From contig CP070636.1 of assembly GCA_020356305.1 (NCBI GenBank), positions 60,671-75,448 of the forward strand: a stretch of 14,778 nucleotides of DNA. The letters are read 5' to 3'. The notes below the pieces were generated by a model. The model was not told the origin of the DNA and made no database searches. It saw only the letters and a list, made by a program, of their open reading frames with translations. Source of the DNA: Candidatus Bathyarchaeota archaeon (GTDB lineage: Archaea; Thermoproteota; Bathyarchaeia; Bathyarchaeales; Bathyarchaeaceae). Shown piece after piece: positions 13,227 through 14,778 of this stretch. A program made the translations under genes and the position numbers. Position 1 is the stretch's first letter, and the number at the start of each line of letters is the position of its first letter.

Positions 13227-14390
13227 ATGAGCCCAACTTCTAGACAAGCAATTGCCTTTGTAGTCGCTATCATCATTGTTGGCGCTGGCGCTGCCGTAGG
13301 AGGATATTACTTTGGGTATAGCCAAAGACCTGAAGAAGTAACAGAAGCACCCTTGCGTACTGAACTTACAGGAACCATAGAGGTCTTTGAGTGGTCTGGG
13401 TATGAAGTCGAAGAACTTTGGGGCACATTTAAGAGATGGTATCCAAACGTTGATATACAATTCTCCTTCTTTGTAGACGAAGCTGAAGCTCTCACCAAAC
13501 TTCAAGCCGGTGACAGACCAGATATCGCGCATCCTTGCTTCGCTAGTATTCCTCGATGGTATGACGCTGGAGTCATCGAACCACTTGACATTGAACTGAT
13601 ACCAAACTATGAAGACATATTTGAGGACGTGAAGACAAACATGGAGGAAGGTACGGTGTTTGACGGAGAACACTACTTCTGTCCAACTGACTGGGGATTT
13701 TCAACGGTTCTCTTCAGACCTGATTTGCTGGAAGATCTGGGGGTACCGAAGGAAGACTGGAACACATACAGCCTTCTGTTCGAGCCTAGGACGGAATTGG
13801 AGGGCAAGATCATGTTGATGGACGCCGCCGTGGAAGTCATTCCAATGGCCGCATTAACGGCTGGAATACCGGTAGACGATATCTGGGATATGACCGATGC
13901 GCAATTGGATTTGGTGAAAGATACGCTTGATGCGGGGAAACCCCTCGTTTCCGATTACTGGACGACCGAGCAAGAAGTTGCTCAAGCGATGATGACAGAC
14001 CAAATAGTGGCAGCAAACATTTGGGGAGAAAGCTTCGTAACACTGACAGACGAGGGAATCAACGTGACTTATGGCAATCCTCCAGAGGGACGAGTTATGT
14101 GGACATGCGGCTTCAGCATAGTTGAAGGCTTTAGAGATAGGAAGCCTGAGCTTTGGGAAGCGGTTCACGCATTCATGAATGCATGGCTCGATCCTGCAGC
14201 AGGTGCATGGCTTATTGACAACTACGCCTATGGATCGCCTAACAGCCTAGCCCCAGCCCTAGTTGAAAACGTAGAAATGATGGAATCATTTGGATTTCAA
14301 TCTACAGATATCATACAGGAGTCAATAGTCTGGGAATACACGCCGAATGAACAAGACTGGGTAGAACTCTGGACCGAATACCGAGGCTGA
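13227..14390 (+). CDS. PotD-like ABC substrate-binding protein, second importer, with signal anchor
   Basis: A 387-residue extracellular binding protein closing the second operon. The N-terminus is a Sec-type signal or membrane anchor (hydrophobic 8-30) with no twin arginine and no lipobox, unlike the first importer's protein. Domain landmarks are VFEWSGYE (53-60), the helix around DEAEALTKLQAGDRPDI (84-100), DWGFSTVLFRPDLL (155-168), NIWGE (264-268) and VMWTCGFSIVEGF (290-302). Aligning the last with WYDNFAIP of the first protein puts Cys294 where the ligand-binding Asp of PotD-type proteins sits, so the ligand may differ. Three cysteines (104, 152, 294) are unusual for an extracellular protein. 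The ATG at 13227 has GAGGG at 13216-13220. The family call is solid; the substrate is unknown. Confidence 0.83.
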   Translation: MSPTSRQAIAFVVAIIIVGAGAAVGGYYFGYSQRPEEVTEAPLRTELTGTIEVFEWSGYEVEELWGTFKRWYPNVDIQFSFFVDEAEALTKLQAGDRPDIAHPCFASIPRWYDAGVIEPLDIELIPNYEDIFEDVKTNMEEGTVFDGEHYFCPTDWGFSTVLFRPDLLEDLGVPKEDWNTYSLLFEPRTELEGKIMLMDAAVEVIPMAALTAGIPVDDIWDMTDAQLDLVKDTLDAGKPLVSDYWTTEQEVAQAMMTDQIVAANIWGESFVTLTDEGINVTYGNPPEGRVMWTCGFSIVEGFRDRKPELWEAVHAFMNAWLDPAAGAWLIDNYAYGSPNSLAPALVENVEMMESFGFQSTDIIQESIVWEYTPNEQDWVELWTEYRG

Positions 14391-14452
14391 ACGTAACCGA
14401 CGATTCAACGGCTCAACCTAGTTCCTCTCGATTCCACATGGGTGACTCCCTC

Positions 14453-14469
14453 TTTTTTTTGCAAAAAAA
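14453..14469 (+). terminator. T-tract/A-tract terminator after the second importer
   Basis: Eight T (14453-14460), then GC, then seven A (14463-14469), about 60 bases after the binding-protein stop. The T8 run is a strong archaeal intrinsic terminator signal, and the mirrored A7 run would serve the opposite strand or form a weak hairpin. Confidence 0.65.
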
Positions 14470-14519
14470 GGTAAAACCCTTAAGAAGCAATTCAGAGAAC
14501 TCAGTTAAGTTGCTTAGCA

Positions 14520-14778
14520 ATGGTCAAACAGTGGATGAAAGCAGTCCTTTTCGGTTCAGTCTTAGCTTTTATCCTTGCTGGAAGCTTTCTCAACGTAGAA
14601 AGAGTCCTAAAAGAGGCGAGGACAGGTCTCCCATGCCCTGGCCCTAAATGTCAAAGCCAGTGGGTCCCTGACCTACAAATCGTATCCTATTTCTCCTTCT
14701 TCATCTTCGGCGTTATTTCTGGCCTAAGTCCATGCATGATAGCTCTGATTTCATTTGTTGTTGGAACAACTTTGCAGT
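14520..14778 (+). CDS. CcdA/DsbD-like membrane protein, N-terminal part (3' truncated by window)
   Basis: The first 86 codons of a gene running off the window. The start MVKQWMKAVLFGSVLAFILAG gives a hydrophobic helix (about 7-22). A loop with two cysteines four residues apart (LPCPGPKC, 38-45) follows, then a second helical region with IFGVISGLSPCMIALISF (63-80). The G-L-S-P-C element in a membrane helix is the hallmark of the CcdA/DsbD family, which passes electrons from cytoplasmic thioredoxin across the membrane to reduce extracellular disulfides or support cytochrome c or metal handling. The ATG at 14520 is the first start after an in-frame stop at 14481-14483. There is no clear Shine-Dalgarno, and a weak TATA-like CCTTAAGAA lies about 38 bases upstream. 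The family is probable, the exact member uncertain. Confidence 0.6.
   Translation, partial: MVKQWMKAVLFGSVLAFILAGSFLNVERVLKEARTGLPCPGPKCQSQWVPDLQIVSYFSFFIFGVISGLSPCMIALISFVVGTTLQ

Noticed and set aside
1..14778. tRNA genes, rRNA, CRISPR arrays and intact insertion sequences
   Set aside because: I looked for T-loop motifs, regularly spaced direct repeats and transposase motifs and found none that could be supported.

Overview
The window looks archaeal. Several genes are preceded by TATA-like boxes about 25 bases upstream of plausible transcription starts, Shine-Dalgarno matches of the GGAGGTGA type occur inside operons, T-tract terminators are present, and TTG and GTG starts are common. A lineage near Bathyarchaeia (Thermoproteota) is my guess from gene style only. 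A short unlinked scaffold from a metagenome would also fit, so apparent frameshifts could be assembly errors.

Layout. (1) 1-1168: the 3' end of an arginine-deiminase-family gene followed by an ornithine-carbamoyltransferase-family gene. (2) 1349-2901: a Tat export cluster with two TatA-type proteins and TatC. (3) 3060-3578: an ECF-transporter S-component-like membrane protein, followed by a decayed small gene (about 3604-3833). (4) 3973-8219: a PotD-like binding protein with a textbook Tat signal, then a 340-base gap holding a strongly structured RNA candidate, then two permeases and an ATPase, together a polyamine-type ABC importer. (5) 8495-9946, minus strand: an aldehyde dehydrogenase. (6) about 10054-10228: a broken ferredoxin-like gene. 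(7) 10368-14390: a second polyamine-type importer in the order ATPase, permease, permease, binding protein. (8) 14520-end: the start of a CcdA/DsbD-like membrane protein.

How they may work together. Two paralogous PotABCD-type importers flank an aldehyde dehydrogenase, next to an arginine deiminase/carbamoyltransferase pair. This suggests uptake and breakdown of arginine-derived amines or similar small cationic nitrogen compounds. The Tat cluster upstream encodes the translocase that the first binding protein needs, while the second binding protein has no twin-arginine signal.

Most worth a second look: the structured RNA between the first binding protein and its permeases; the carbamoyltransferase in which the ornithine-binding SMG loop reads WVG; the second binding protein in which the conserved ligand-contacting Asp aligns with Cys; the two broken small genes; and the inverted repeats placed at the promoters.
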